From assembly GCF_014217805.1 (NCBI RefSeq), contig NZ_CP055156.1, positions 4,842,585-4,906,584 of the forward strand: a stretch of 64,000 nt of DNA, in the 5' to 3' direction. Below the pieces are notes generated by a model. It saw only the letters and a list, made by a program, of their open reading frames with translations, had not been told where the DNA came from and did not search any database. Source of the stretch: Adhaeribacter swui (GTDB lineage Bacteria > Bacteroidota > Bacteroidia > Cytophagales > Hymenobacteraceae). This document shows, piece by piece, positions 26,321 through 36,839 of the stretch (the first letter of the stretch is position 1; each line of letters opens with the position of its first letter). The translations under genes were made by a program, and so were the position numbers.

Positions 26321-29053
26321 ATGAAATTGGCCCGACTTCTACTTATTTTAAATTTTTTATTTTTAGTACCTGCTCTTACCCAAGGCCAGTCCACTAACCC
26401 CCGGAATCAGGTAGCCGATACTACCACCTTCATCTCCCTACAAGCCAGCCAGCAGCCTTTAGCTCAGGTATTGGTGTCGTTACAAAATCAATATAAAATA
26501 AACTTTTTCTACCGCCCGGAGTGGTTAGAAAATAAACAAGTAACCATTACTTTAAATCAGGTACCACTGCGCCAGGCCCTGCCGCGCATACTGGAAGGGC
26601 AAGCCCTGGATTTTATTATTTACCATCCGAAGGCTGTAGTTATTATACCAAACGAGTCAAATCTGGCTAACTCTTCAACGGACATACAGGAAGACGAAAG
26701 TTTAGTGCAAAGCGATAAAGTAGTAATTGGCGATAGGCGGTTGGCGCGGGCAAATAAAAAATTAACCTTAAAAGGCTACGTAAAAGATAAGGCTACCGGC
26801 GAGCCGGTAATCGGGGCCAACGTAGTAGAGAAAAACCAGGGCATCGGGGCGGCCACCGATAAAAACGGTTTTTATTCCTTGGTTTTAACCACAGGGCACC
26901 ACCAGCTTACTTTTAGCTCGATTGGTTACGACAACGCCGAACAGGTAATTGCATTGTACAGCAATGGCACTTACGACCAAACTTTAGTTAAATCGGCGGT
27001 ACAGTTATCTGAAGTAGAAATTAAAAGTCAGCAAAACAAACTCGATAACCTGGCCGCTATTCAGGCCGGGGTTAGTAAAGTGGATTTAAGCCAGATAAAA
27101 AAGCTGCCGGCTTTTATGGGCGAAATAGACGTGGTAAAAACCTTGAAATTAATGCCGGGTGTAAGCTCCATTGGCGAAGCCGCGAGTGGTTTTAACGTGC
27201 GGGGCGGTAACGTAGACCAGAATTTAATTTTAATGGACGAAGCGCCTATTTTTAATTCGTCGCATTTATTTGGTTTTTTCTCGGTTTTTAACCCCGATGC
27301 CTTGCAGGATATTACCTTATACCGCGGCGGCATTCCGGCACAATACGGTGGGCGCATTTCGTCGGTGCTGGAGGTAAAGCAAAAAGAAGGAAACTTTGAA
27401 AAATGGCAAGGCAACGGGGGCGTGGGGCCCATTACCGGTAGGTTAGCTTTACAAGGACCAATCATAAAAAATAAAACCTCGGTTTTAATAGCCGGGCGCA
27501 GTTCTTACTCCGATTGGCTGTTGCACCGTATGCGCGATCCGGAATTAAAACAAAGCAGCGCTTCTTTCTATGATGTGTCGGCCAAAGTCAGCCATAAACT
27601 TTCCAGCAAAGACAAAATTTCGTTAACCGCTTATTCCAGCCAGGATAAATTCGGTTTTGCCCGCGATACCATTTACAACTGGCGCAACCAGGCGGCGAGT
27701 TTATTATATGGCCATAATTTTACTGACAAGTTTTTTCTGGATGTAGCGGCCGTTTATTCCAACTATGATTTCCGGATTAACATTGACGAAGTAAACAACG
27801 CTTCGGTTTATAAAAACGGCATCCGGCACCAAAGTTTAAAAGCTAATTTTACGTACTTAACCGGCGAACACGAAATGCAGTTTGGCGGTACGCTGGTAGA
27901 TTATTTGTTTTCGCCGGGCAGCATTAAACCCAACTCTAGTTTCTCGCAGATTATTCCCATTAACCTGGCTAAGAAAAACGCCCGCGAAGGCGGTATTTTT
28001 ATAAACGATGAATTTAATGTTACGCCGCGCTTATCTGTGATGGCGGGTTTGCGTTTTTCTATTTACCAGCAGCTGGGGCCGGGTCAGGTCTACAACTACG
28101 CGCCGGACCAAGCGCCTTCCGAAGAAACCATTACCGATACTTTGCAATATAACTCCGGCCAGGTAATGAAAACCTACGGCGGCCTGGAACCCCGGCTTTC
28201 GGTGCGTTACCGCATTAACGAAAATGCTTCTTTTAAAGCAGGGTATAACCGCATCCGGCAGTACATTCACTTAGTATCCAATACGGCCGCCGCCTCGCCC
28301 GTAGATACCTGGACTACCAGCAGCGCCGCCATTCGGCCGCAAATTGGCGATCAGATTAGTTTAGGCTTTTTCCAGAACCTGGCTCAGAATGTTTTTGAAA
28401 CTTCTGCTGAAATTTATTACAAAGACATTCAAAATATTCTGGATTATAAAAACGGCGCCACTATATACCTGAACCAAAACCTGGAAGCCGATTTACTGCA
28501 AGGCAAAGGCCGGGCTTACGGTGCCGAATTTACTTTAAACAAGAAATCGGGGCGTTTATCCGGTTGGGCTAATTATACTTACAGCCGCATTCAGTTAAAA
28601 ATGCAAGGCCAGACCACCGAAACCACCATTAACAAAGGCCAGTATTACCCGGCAAATTACGAAAAGCCGCATACGGTAAATGTGGTAAGTAATTACCAGT
28701 TTAATAAACGGGTAAACTTTGGCGCTAACTTTACTTACAGTACCGGCCGGCCAATTTCGGCGCCCGTATCCTTTTTTCAATACGATGTATTTTCGGTGCC
28801 TAACTACGCTTTGCGCAACCAATACCGCATTCCCGATTACCACCGCTTAGATTTATCCATTGCGGTACAAACGGGTTATAAAAAAGACAAGAAATGGGAA
28901 GGTTCCTGGAATTTTAGCATCTATAATGTGTACGGCCGAAAAAACGCTTACTCCGTATTTTTTAAAAAAGTATATGGTTCGCCGGCCCAACCTTATCGTT
29001 TGGCAGTAGTGGGTACCATTCTGCCGTCGGTTACTTACGATTTTAAATTTTAG
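26321..29053 (+). CDS. TonB-dependent receptor with STN and carboxypeptidase-regulatory domains
   Basis: 910 residues. A signal peptide (about 1-23, ending TQGQ) precedes an STN domain (about 42-108, QQPLAQVLVSLQNQYKINFF), a CarboxypepD_reg-like domain (about 148-235, GYVKDKATGEPVIGANV), the plug (about 245-350, GFNVRGGNVDQNLILMDEAP) and a 22-strand-type barrel to the C-terminus ending in a Phe (YDFKF). It imports a ligand across the outer membrane using TonB energy. STN domains often signal to a FecR/sigma pair, but none is present. Two bp separate it from the DUF4249 gene, so they are one operon with the gene at 30116. The ligand is unknown. Confidence 0.93.
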   Translation: MKLARLLLILNFLFLVPALTQGQSTNPRNQVADTTTFISLQASQQPLAQVLVSLQNQYKINFFYRPEWLENKQVTITLNQVPLRQALPRILEGQALDFIIYHPKAVVIIPNESNLANSSTDIQEDESLVQSDKVVIGDRRLARANKKLTLKGYVKDKATGEPVIGANVVEKNQGIGAATDKNGFYSLVLTTGHHQLTFSSIGYDNAEQVIALYSNGTYDQTLVKSAVQLSEVEIKSQQNKLDNLAAIQAGVSKVDLSQIKKLPAFMGEIDVVKTLKLMPGVSSIGEAASGFNVRGGNVDQNLILMDEAPIFNSSHLFGFFSVFNPDALQDITLYRGGIPAQYGGRISSVLEVKQKEGNFEKWQGNGGVGPITGRLALQGPIIKNKTSVLIAGRSSYSDWLLHRMRDPELKQSSASFYDVSAKVSHKLSSKDKISLTAYSSQDKFGFARDTIYNWRNQAASLLYGHNFTDKFFLDVAAVYSNYDFRINIDEVNNASVYKNGIRHQSLKANFTYLTGEHEMQFGGTLVDYLFSPGSIKPNSSFSQIIPINLAKKNAREGGIFINDEFNVTPRLSVMAGLRFSIYQQLGPGQVYNYAPDQAPSEETITDTLQYNSGQVMKTYGGLEPRLSVRYRINENASFKAGYNRIRQYIHLVSNTAAASPVDTWTTSSAAIRPQIGDQISLGFFQNLAQNVFETSAEIYYKDIQNILDYKNGATIYLNQNLEADLLQGKGRAYGAEFTLNKKSGRLSGWANYTYSRIQLKMQGQTTETTINKGQYYPANYEKPHTVNVVSNYQFNKRVNFGANFTYSTGRPISAPVSFFQYDVFSVPNYALRNQYRIPDYHRLDLSIAVQTGYKKDKKWEGSWNFSIYNVYGRKNAYSVFFKKVYGSPAQPYRLAVVGTILPSVTYDFKF

Positions 29054-29055
29054 TT

Positions 29056-30105
29056 ATGTTGATTAAAAATTCCAGGATATATTTTTGGATTTTATTAGCT
29101 TTTACCAGCTGCATCGATCCGGTTGAAATGCATTTAGAGCCGCAGCCCGAACAGTTGGTGGTAGAAGGCTTGCTCACCAACGAGGCGGTGCAGGCGCCTA
29201 TTAAGTTATCGTATACCCAGCGTTATACCAAAGAAATTGGCAACGTGGCTCGAAAAGCCCGGTACGCTACCGTTTACGTTACCGACCAGAATAATACCCG
29301 CTACAATTACTACGAAAACGAACCCGGCAATTACATTCCGGAATCCTTTACTGGAACCATAGGCAATACTTACACTTTACATATAATTACCGAAGACAAA
29401 AAAGAATACCTATCGGCACCCGAAAAAATGTTACCCACTAGCCCGGTAGATGGTCTTTCGGCGGAACTGCGCAGCCGGCAGGTAATAAACCCTGCGGGCA
29501 TTGAAGTAACGGAGTATGCTTTTCAGACTTTTGTGAATACCAGCGATCCGGCCGATGAGAAGAATTTTTATATGTGGCGGTGGATTGGTACCTACGAAGT
29601 GCACACCCAACCCCAGGATCATACGAGAGATGTACAAGGAACGCCCGTGCCTGATCCTTTACCTTGCTGTGCCATTTGCTGGGTTACCGAAGGTCATCAA
29701 AATATTTCAGTGCGCAACGATGCCTTGGTGAACGGCAACAAAATTATTAAGCAACCCATTGCTTACTTACCTGTTCTGCCGGAAAATTTTAATTTTAAGT
29801 ACCATTTGCAGGTAAAACAATATTCGTTATCCGAGTCGGCGTTTAATTTCTGGCGCATTCTTACCTCGCAGGTTACCGGGGTGGGTTCCGTACAAGATCC
29901 GCCGCCAGCTTCTATACCGGGTAATATCCGCAACATCAACGACGAAAATGAAACCGTAATGGGTTATTTTGGGGCATCGGCCGTTTCTACGAATACCTTG
30001 TTTATTAACCGGACAGAATTTCCGTTTGCCATATCGCGCTACATTTACGCCGACGATTGTCGCACTTTAAAAAACAGTACTGCTACCAAACCCGATTTTT
30101 GGTAA
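29056..30105 (+). CDS. DUF4249 surface lipoprotein
   Basis: 349 residues. A short signal peptide ends in a lipobox with Cys19 (AFTSC). The sequence then follows the DUF4249 pattern: LVVEGLLTNEAVQAPIKLSYTQ, a beta-sandwich of about 100 residues, and a long C-terminal part with four Cys in CCAICW and DDCRTL. DUF4249 proteins are almost always encoded beside TonB-dependent receptors in Bacteroidota and are thought to serve as the ligand-binding lipoprotein partner; function is otherwise unknown. It directly follows the receptor (2-bp gap) and precedes the secreted protein at 30116 by 10 bp. Confidence 0.85.
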   Translation: MLIKNSRIYFWILLAFTSCIDPVEMHLEPQPEQLVVEGLLTNEAVQAPIKLSYTQRYTKEIGNVARKARYATVYVTDQNNTRYNYYENEPGNYIPESFTGTIGNTYTLHIITEDKKEYLSAPEKMLPTSPVDGLSAELRSRQVINPAGIEVTEYAFQTFVNTSDPADEKNFYMWRWIGTYEVHTQPQDHTRDVQGTPVPDPLPCCAICWVTEGHQNISVRNDALVNGNKIIKQPIAYLPVLPENFNFKYHLQVKQYSLSESAFNFWRILTSQVTGVGSVQDPPPASIPGNIRNINDENETVMGYFGASAVSTNTLFINRTEFPFAISRYIYADDCRTLKNSTATKPDFW

Positions 30106-30115
30106 AATTTAAAAA

Positions 30116-32107
30116 ATGGGCATGTTACATACCTTCCGAGTTAGTTTGCTAATTTTAATTACGGGGCTGGGCTTTATTCCGGCGGTGCTGGGGCAATCCT
30201 TACCAGAAAAATTAAATGCTTTTTTGCAAAAACAGGCGGCCGGAAAAATTACCTTAAGCACGAACAAACCTTACTATGCCGCCGGCGATACTGTTTTCTT
30301 TCGGGTGAGTAACTGGCAACAAAATGCGGATGATTTACTGGAAGTGCAGCTAATAACCCCCGACCCAAAGCTTTCTCAAACCACCCAGGTTTTACTTACC
30401 AACGGTTACCAGCTGAGTTATCTTATATTACCCAAAGAAGCCATCAGCGGCGATTATATTGTGCGGGCTTTTAGTCCGGTTGGCTGGGAAGCTTCGACAG
30501 TAGTTCAGGTGTATAATCCCGATCAAAAAACAACGGAGTACCACGCTTGTAACTGGATAAATGCTGTCTCGGAGCCGAAACTTAACTTAACCAAACAAGT
30601 GAACGACTGGGAAATAACCTGGGACCAAAAGCCTAGCAACGCGGATGGCAAAGGCTGGCTTTTTATTACCGGCGCGAACCAACTTTACCATTCCGCGGAA
30701 GTAGATTTATCCCTTGCCCAAAATAAAATCAGCGTTCCCTTAACGGCGTTTCCGGGTAACCAGGCGCAGGTAATGCTGGCCACGGCTTCCGGCGAAATCA
30801 TTAGCAACTATACGTTTCGTTTAAAACAAAGCCCGGATGCCTGGTTGCAACTTAACCTGAACAAAACAAATTTTGTTACCCGCGAACCGGCCCAACTCCA
30901 ACTAACCGCTAATACCAATAATTTAGCGAATGCGCAGATTATGGTTCGGGTAGTAGAACTAACCGATACTTTAAGTAATAATATTAATCTTGTTAATAAT
31001 CAAAGTTATAATTATAGTTTTGAGAAAACATTTCCGCAGGTAAATTTAAAAAAAATCTTTTCCAGCACTTCCCATAATCCGGATTACCCGTTTGTTTTAC
31101 AAGGCCAGCTTATTTCGGCAATAGATAAAAAGCCGTTGGTTAATAGTTTAATTCATTTGGTAGTGCCGGCTACCAGCCAAACCGAAATTTTTTATTCTGA
31201 TAAACTAGGCCGCATAAAAGTAGAACTGGATCCTTTTGCCGGTACAAAGCCTATTATTTTCAGAGCCATTCAGGATGGGGAAGAAGTAAAAAATATTGCT
31301 TTTGTGCCGGACTCCAACCAATACATAACCTCGTGGCAGCCGGTTTTTACGGCCGGTACTTTCTCGCCAACGCAGCAGGAATTTTTTAAAAAAATTAAAA
31401 TTTTGAACCGCGTTAATCAGGCATTTTACGCTGGATATAGCCCGGAAAATTTAAATCGAAGGGACCATTTTAAACCCGCGGCTTTTCAGGAAAGCCGGTT
31501 AAAACCCACTACCAGCTACGATTTAAGTAAATACGAAAAGTTTAGCAACGTAACCGAAATTTTCCGGGAACTGATACCCGCTATAGAAGTAGTAAAAAGA
31601 AAAGACGGTATGCGGGCCCGCTTATATGCCCGTTTGCAAAAGAAGTTTTACAACTTCTATCCTTTGTTTTTGATTGATGGCATACCTACCTACGACGTAG
31701 AAACGATTTTGAATCTTCCTACGAATCAACTGGCCAAAATAGATGTATTTAATACATCAGCGGCTTTAGCCCCTTTTGAAGTATTAGGCGCCGGGGGCGT
31801 AATTGCCCTATACACCCAAAACCGCAACTTTAACCCATCCTTGCTGCACGACAATATGCTGGAATTTGCCGGAACTACCCCTGCTTACAAACCTAAATTT
31901 TTAAAAAATACCGAATCCACCATTCCTAATTTCAACCCATTGGTATACTGGAACCCGCAGGTAAAGCCGGAGGCAAATGGCAGCGTAAACCTGTCGTTTT
32001 TCACCAACGATCAAATAGGACGCTTTTTAGTGGAGGTAACCACCTGGAACGAGCAAGGCGAAGAGATTATCACTTCCAAAAGCTTTACTGTAGAAGCCCC
32101 CAGGTAA
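30116..32107 (+). CDS. Secreted MG2/plug-like protein of the TonB receptor operon
   Basis: 663 residues with a signal peptide (about 1-27, ending VLGQ). Residues about 40-135 resemble the MG2 macroglobulin domain (ITLSTNKPYYAAGDTVFFRV, then DYIVRAFSP), and about 230-400 is a further beta-sandwich region. Residues about 480-565 look like the plug of a TonB receptor without a barrel (FYPLFLIDGIPTYDV, then VLGAGGVIALYTQ). Such barrel-less proteins occur beside DUF4249 operons. It may be an accessory surface or periplasmic partner of the receptor. ATG 30116 and ATG 30122 are both possible starts. The operon ends here; the next gene is convergent. Confidence 0.7.
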   Translation: MGMLHTFRVSLLILITGLGFIPAVLGQSLPEKLNAFLQKQAAGKITLSTNKPYYAAGDTVFFRVSNWQQNADDLLEVQLITPDPKLSQTTQVLLTNGYQLSYLILPKEAISGDYIVRAFSPVGWEASTVVQVYNPDQKTTEYHACNWINAVSEPKLNLTKQVNDWEITWDQKPSNADGKGWLFITGANQLYHSAEVDLSLAQNKISVPLTAFPGNQAQVMLATASGEIISNYTFRLKQSPDAWLQLNLNKTNFVTREPAQLQLTANTNNLANAQIMVRVVELTDTLSNNINLVNNQSYNYSFEKTFPQVNLKKIFSSTSHNPDYPFVLQGQLISAIDKKPLVNSLIHLVVPATSQTEIFYSDKLGRIKVELDPFAGTKPIIFRAIQDGEEVKNIAFVPDSNQYITSWQPVFTAGTFSPTQQEFFKKIKILNRVNQAFYAGYSPENLNRRDHFKPAAFQESRLKPTTSYDLSKYEKFSNVTEIFRELIPAIEVVKRKDGMRARLYARLQKKFYNFYPLFLIDGIPTYDVETILNLPTNQLAKIDVFNTSAALAPFEVLGAGGVIALYTQNRNFNPSLLHDNMLEFAGTTPAYKPKFLKNTESTIPNFNPLVYWNPQVKPEANGSVNLSFFTNDQIGRFLVEVTTWNEQGEEIITSKSFTVEAPR

Positions 32108-32144
32108 ACTATTGCAGCACAATAATTAAAAACAAAAATTACGC

Positions 32145-32861
32145 TTAGCGAATCTCCGTATTTGCCACCGCCGAGGCAGAATCAGCAGGTGAGCCATAGC
32201 CGCCAAAATTTTGCACCAAACGGGCAAAAGGCACTTTTTTCTGCTGATACGGATTTTTAGAAATTCTAGCGGAACAACCAATATACTGATAATTTAAACT
32301 TAACAAACTTTTACGATGCGACGGCGAGTGCAGCCAGCCATTTACCACCCTTTCGGCGTAAGCTAAATACGTATAGGGCCGGTAAGGCTTTTTCGTATCG
32401 CAGTTTAAATAAATAAAAGAACCATTCTTTTCCCGAAAAGGGCAGTATTCCAAATCGGTATTCACAATATCGTATTGGGCAATGTTTTCAGCGGTGTAGT
32501 TAAATACTCCGCCAAAAGCCGCAATGCGTTTGTCGGGCGTTAAATAAGTTAGCTGTTGGTAGTTTAAATGATTGTAAAAGTCCAGCTCAATCATGGTTTG
32601 GGCATGGTAGGTAGCCGTGCGGTGCAGTAAACCCGAATACTTTAAAGGCGGTTTATTTTCGGTGGCGCGAATTTTATTGGTTACGTGGTAAATGGCGGCA
32701 TCCAATAAATTATAATTGGGCTGGAGTAGCGGTATAACTTGCCGGGCGGCGGGAAGTTGCTCAAATTCCTGCCAGCTTAAATCGTAATAATCCGGCTCTG
32801 GCAATTCTTGCGGAAAAACCGAGGAGACAACGAAGCACCAAAATACCAGCAGCAAAAACAT
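32145..32861 (-). CDS. Exported CAP (SCP/PR1)-domain protein
   Basis: 238 residues with an N-terminal signal (about 1-17). The CAP fold spans about 58-230: LHRTATYHAQTMIELDFYNH carries the first conserved His, ENIAQYDI the Glu, and VNGWLHSPSHRKSLLSLNYQYIGCSARI the second His and the CAP1 motif. CAP proteins are secreted, of mixed or unknown function (lipid binding, adhesion). An insert with NGSFIYLNCDTKKPYRPY separates the two halves. It stands alone between convergent and divergent neighbours. Confidence 0.82.
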   Translation of the reverse strand: MFLLLVFWCFVVSSVFPQELPEPDYYDLSWQEFEQLPAARQVIPLLQPNYNLLDAAIYHVTNKIRATENKPPLKYSGLLHRTATYHAQTMIELDFYNHLNYQQLTYLTPDKRIAAFGGVFNYTAENIAQYDIVNTDLEYCPFREKNGSFIYLNCDTKKPYRPYTYLAYAERVVNGWLHSPSHRKSLLSLNYQYIGCSARISKNPYQQKKVPFARLVQNFGGYGSPADSASAVANTEIR

Positions 32862-32984
32862 TAAAATTTTAAAAAAATGACTAATAAGTTATAAATGAAC
32901 CATATAAAACCAGGATTCAGAATTCCGGCGCAATAAGTAAAGCCAGTTCTTACATTTTTAAAGGCAGAGTCTTACCTTTACATT

Positions 32985-34028
32985 ATGTATAAACCACTGA
33001 TTCGTCCTTTATTATTTCAGATTGATCCGGAAGAAATACACGATTTTTCGTTCCCGAGTATTAAAACTGCATTTAAATTACCGCTGGCCAGTCAGCTCAG
33101 TAAAAAAATGTTTCGGGTAGATGATCCGGCTCTAGAACGCGAAGTATTCGGGTTAAAGTTTCCGAACCCGGTTGGCTTAGCGGCCGGATTTGATAAAGAC
33201 GCCCGGCTGGTAGATGAATTTGAAAATTTTGGTTTTGGCTTTCTGGAAATCGGCACCTTAACGCCCATGCCCCAACCCGGCAACGACAAGCCCCGCTTGT
33301 TCCGGCTGCCCCAGGACCAGGGCCTGATTAACCGCATGGGATTTAACAACCGGGGAGTAGAAGTAGCTGCGCATCGGCTTAAAAACCGTAAAGGCTCTAT
33401 CATCATTGGGGGCAACATCGGCAAGAATAAAGTTACCCCCAACGACCAGGCCTTAAAAGATTATATTTATTGCTATGATGCGTTATACGAGGTGGTCGAT
33501 TACTTTGTGGTAAACGTGAGTTCGCCGAATACCCCCAACCTGCGCGAGTTGCAGGACAAAGAACCTTTGCAGCATTTACTTTCGGAATTACAAAACCGGA
33601 ACCAGGCCCAGCGCAAGCCCAAACCTATACTTTTAAAAATTGCCCCGGACTTAAACCAGGAACAATTAAACGATATTGTTGAAATAGCTACCAAAACGCA
33701 GTTAAGCGGACTGATTGCCACCAACACCACCATTAGCCGCGATAATTTACTGACAGCCAGCCAGCAAGTGGCCGCTATGGGAGCCGGAGGTTTAAGTGGT
33801 AAACCGCTTACGCAACGGTCCACCGAAATAATCCGATACCTGCGGCAATGTTTGCCCGAAAATATTCGCTTAATTGGGGTAGGAGGGATCATGAATGCCG
33901 CTGACGCTTTAGAAAAGCTGGATGCGGGTGCCGATTTAATTCAATTATACACCGGGTTTATTTACGAAGGCCCGGGCCTGGTCCGAAAAATTAACGAAGC
34001 CTTACTCCGCAGAAAAAAGGCAGATTGA
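32985..34028 (+). CDS. pyrD: Dihydroorotate dehydrogenase (quinone), class 2
   Basis: 347 residues. The class 2 N-terminal amphipathic extension ([22 protein letters not shown]) is present, then [30 protein letters not shown] with the catalytic Ser, and [28 protein letters not shown] for FMN phosphate binding. It oxidises dihydroorotate to orotate at the cytoplasmic membrane, passing electrons to menaquinone. It is 56 bp upstream of ftsK in the same direction. A TACCTTTA string ends only about 10 bp before the ATG and is a weak promoter candidate. Confidence 0.95.
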   Translation: MYKPLIRPLLFQIDPEEIHDFSFPSIKTAFKLPLASQLSKKMFRVDDPALEREVFGLKFPNPVGLAAGFDKDARLVDEFENFGFGFLEIGTLTPMPQPGNDKPRLFRLPQDQGLINRMGFNNRGVEVAAHRLKNRKGSIIIGGNIGKNKVTPNDQALKDYIYCYDALYEVVDYFVVNVSSPNTPNLRELQDKEPLQHLLSELQNRNQAQRKPKPILLKIAPDLNQEQLNDIVEIATKTQLSGLIATNTTISRDNLLTASQQVAAMGAGGLSGKPLTQRSTEIIRYLRQCLPENIRLIGVGGIMNAADALEKLDAGADLIQLYTGFIYEGPGLVRKINEALLRRKKAD

Positions 34029-34084
34029 TTATTTTTGTTCCGGTGAATTAAGATAAAATTTTAAATTAGGGGTTTCTATAAAGC

Positions 34085-36808
34085 ATGGCTACGAATACTT
34101 TTAAACGTGAAGCAGGAAATGTGCCCAAAGCTAAAAACAGCCCAAAGGCCATTAATGAGCCGGTGAGTCGCACCAGTAACGCTCCTAAAACCAACAAGGC
34201 AACTTCCGGGCGCTGGTCGATGCCCAAGTTTTCATTTATCAGCTTTAATTTTCTGCGCGACCGGCGGTTTCACTTACTTATTGGGTTTACCTTATTGTTA
34301 TCGGCGCTGTACCTGTTAATTGCTTTTGTATCTTACTTGTTTACTGGTCCTGCTGATCAAAGCGTAGTGGAATCTTTAAAAACCAGCGACATAAAAAACT
34401 CCGGCTTAGAATCAGAAAACTGGCTGGGTTTGTTTGGCGCCTGGATCTCGAATTACTTTATTTATGAATGGCTGGGAGTTGCTTCGTTTTTTGTGATTCC
34501 TATCATCTTTTTCACCGGTTACAAAATCTTATTCCGGCGCACGCAGGTTTCATTATCGTATACCTACACCATTTGCATGTTTGCTATGCTTTGGTGCAGT
34601 TTGTTGCTGGGGTACGTGGTTTTGCGCTTAAACCGGGTAGAAGATTTGTCTTTTTTGAGCGGCGGCATTGGTTACGAAACAGCGCTCTGGTTCGAGAGTT
34701 TAATTGGGATGGGCACCGCTTTTTTGCTGGCGTTTTTGCTTATCATCTTCGTAGTTTTCTTCTTTAACATTACCAGCCTATCAGTTAAAAAACCCGTTGT
34801 TTCAACTGCTGCGGGCAACAGCGGTAAAAATTCGGATAATCGTACGGCCGTAAACGCGTACAATGCCGACACTTACGAGCAGCAATCTACCGGGGTAAAC
34901 CAATATACTAACCCAACAGCCGAAATAGAAGCGGAAGAAGCGGAGGAACCCGAGGAAGAACTTGCCGCTGCAGAGCCCGAATTAAAATTAACTGTTAATA
35001 ACCTGCCCGATGCCGACGAAGATAACCTGGAGCTAAGCGTTGCACCCGCCCCTGTTTTTACCGTGGCTACTAAACCTGCTTCTGCTGCTATTTCAAATCT
35101 AGCAACTAAGCCTTTATCCGGCGGTATTCAGTTAGATATTGAACCGGGCTACGATACCGAAACCGATTTCTTTGACGACGAAGATTTATTTTTAGACGAA
35201 GAAGAACCAATAAAAGCCCCGGCTGCGCCGCTAAGCACCCCTGCGCCGGATTTTAAAATTTCGGAAATTCCGGTAGAGCCGCTGGGTAAAGATATGGAGA
35301 ACTACGATCCAACCCTGGATTTAGCCCGTTATCAATACCCGAACATCGACCTGCTGAACGATTATAACCTGGGCAAAATTCAGGTAACCAAAGAAGAACT
35401 GGAAGCTAATAAAGATAAAATTGTGGAAACGCTGGCCAATTACGCCATTGGTATTGCCAGCATTAAAGCTACTATTGGGCCTACTGTAACCCTGTACGAA
35501 ATTGTGCCGGACGCCGGCGTCCGGATTTCTAAAATTAAAAATCTGGAGGACGATATTGCTTTGAGCTTAGCCGCTTTAGGTATTCGTATTATTGCGCCTA
35601 TTCCGGGCAAAGGAACCATCGGGATTGAAGTGCCCAACAAGAAAAAAGAAATGGTTTCTATAAAATCCATCCTCTCTACCGAGAAATTTTTAAAAAGTGA
35701 GATGGATTTGCCGATTGCTTTCGGGAAAACCATTACCAACGAAGTTTTTATTACCGATTTAGCGAAGATGCCGCACTTACTTATGGCTGGGGCAACCGGA
35801 CAAGGTAAATCCGTGGGGTTAAATGCGATTCTTACTTCTTTAATCTATAAGAAGCATCCGAGCCAATTAAAATTTGTGTTGGTCGACCCGAAGAAAGTAG
35901 AATTATCCTTATTTAATAAAATTGAACGTCACTTCTTGGCTAAACTACCGGACAGCGATGAACCGATTATAACGGATACTAAAAAGGTTATCAATACGCT
36001 CAACTCGTTGTGTATGGAAATGGACATGCGCTACGATTTGTTAAAAGATGCCGGTTGCCGGAATTTAAAAGAATATAACCAAAAGTTTGTGGAGCGGCGC
36101 TTAAACCCGAAAAAAGGCCACCGCTTTATGCCTTTTATTGTGTTGGTGATAGATGAGTTGGCCGATTTAATGATGACCGCCGGTAAAGAAGTAGAAACGC
36201 CCATTGCCCGTTTAGCGCAGTTAGCCCGCGCCATTGGCATACACCTGGTAGTGGCTACCCAGCGCCCATCCGTTAACGTAATTACGGGTATTATTAAAGC
36301 CAACTTCCCGTGCCGGATTTCTTTTAAAGTTACTTCCAAAATCGATTCACGTACTATTCTGGATACCGGCGGGGCCGAACAGCTAGTAGGGCAGGGTGAT
36401 ATGTTATTCTCCGTAGGCTCTGATTTAATCCGGTTGCAGTGTGCTTTTGTGGATACCCCGGAGGTAGACCGGATTTGTGATTTTATTGGGGAGCAGCAAG
36501 GCTACAACGACGCTTATTTGTTGCCGGAATTTGTTGGCGATGATAGTGGCAATGATAAAGCCGATTTTGACCCCAGTACCCGCGACTCTTTATTTGAAGA
36601 AGCCGCTCGAATTATTGTTACGCACCAGCAAGGCAGCACGTCTTTACTGCAAAGGCGCTTAAAACTAGGCTATAACCGCGCCGGCCGCTTAATCGACCAA
36701 TTAGAAGCCGCCGGGGTGGTGGGGCCTTTTGAAGGAAGCAAAGCCCGCGATGTTCTTATTCCGGATGAATACAGTTTGGAACAATTATTGAACACTATAG
36801 AAAAATAA
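34085..36808 (+). CDS. ftsK: DNA translocase FtsK
   Basis: 907 residues. A basic Lys/Asn/Pro-rich N-terminal tail (1-55) is followed by four membrane helices (about 58-80, 120-145, 157-180, 205-233), an acidic Glu/Pro-rich linker (about 250-440), and the motor. The P-loop GATGQGKSVGLN is near 566-577 and Walker B LVIDELADLMM near 684-694. The winged-helix gamma domain for KOPS recognition is at about 845-905 (RRLKLGYNRAGRLIDQLEAAGVVG, seen as conserved). It pumps DNA at the septum and activates XerD. A TATTTTTG at 34030 could be a -7 element. lolA follows by 31 bp. Confidence 0.95.
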   Translation: MATNTFKREAGNVPKAKNSPKAINEPVSRTSNAPKTNKATSGRWSMPKFSFISFNFLRDRRFHLLIGFTLLLSALYLLIAFVSYLFTGPADQSVVESLKTSDIKNSGLESENWLGLFGAWISNYFIYEWLGVASFFVIPIIFFTGYKILFRRTQVSLSYTYTICMFAMLWCSLLLGYVVLRLNRVEDLSFLSGGIGYETALWFESLIGMGTAFLLAFLLIIFVVFFFNITSLSVKKPVVSTAAGNSGKNSDNRTAVNAYNADTYEQQSTGVNQYTNPTAEIEAEEAEEPEEELAAAEPELKLTVNNLPDADEDNLELSVAPAPVFTVATKPASAAISNLATKPLSGGIQLDIEPGYDTETDFFDDEDLFLDEEEPIKAPAAPLSTPAPDFKISEIPVEPLGKDMENYDPTLDLARYQYPNIDLLNDYNLGKIQVTKEELEANKDKIVETLANYAIGIASIKATIGPTVTLYEIVPDAGVRISKIKNLEDDIALSLAALGIRIIAPIPGKGTIGIEVPNKKKEMVSIKSILSTEKFLKSEMDLPIAFGKTITNEVFITDLAKMPHLLMAGATGQGKSVGLNAILTSLIYKKHPSQLKFVLVDPKKVELSLFNKIERHFLAKLPDSDEPIITDTKKVINTLNSLCMEMDMRYDLLKDAGCRNLKEYNQKFVERRLNPKKGHRFMPFIVLVIDELADLMMTAGKEVETPIARLAQLARAIGIHLVVATQRPSVNVITGIIKANFPCRISFKVTSKIDSRTILDTGGAEQLVGQGDMLFSVGSDLIRLQCAFVDTPEVDRICDFIGEQQGYNDAYLLPEFVGDDSGNDKADFDPSTRDSLFEEAARIIVTHQQGSTSLLQRRLKLGYNRAGRLIDQLEAAGVVGPFEGSKARDVLIPDEYSLEQLLNTIEK

Positions 36809-36839
36809 GAAGAACATTCAGGTAATCCTTAAAAATTGT

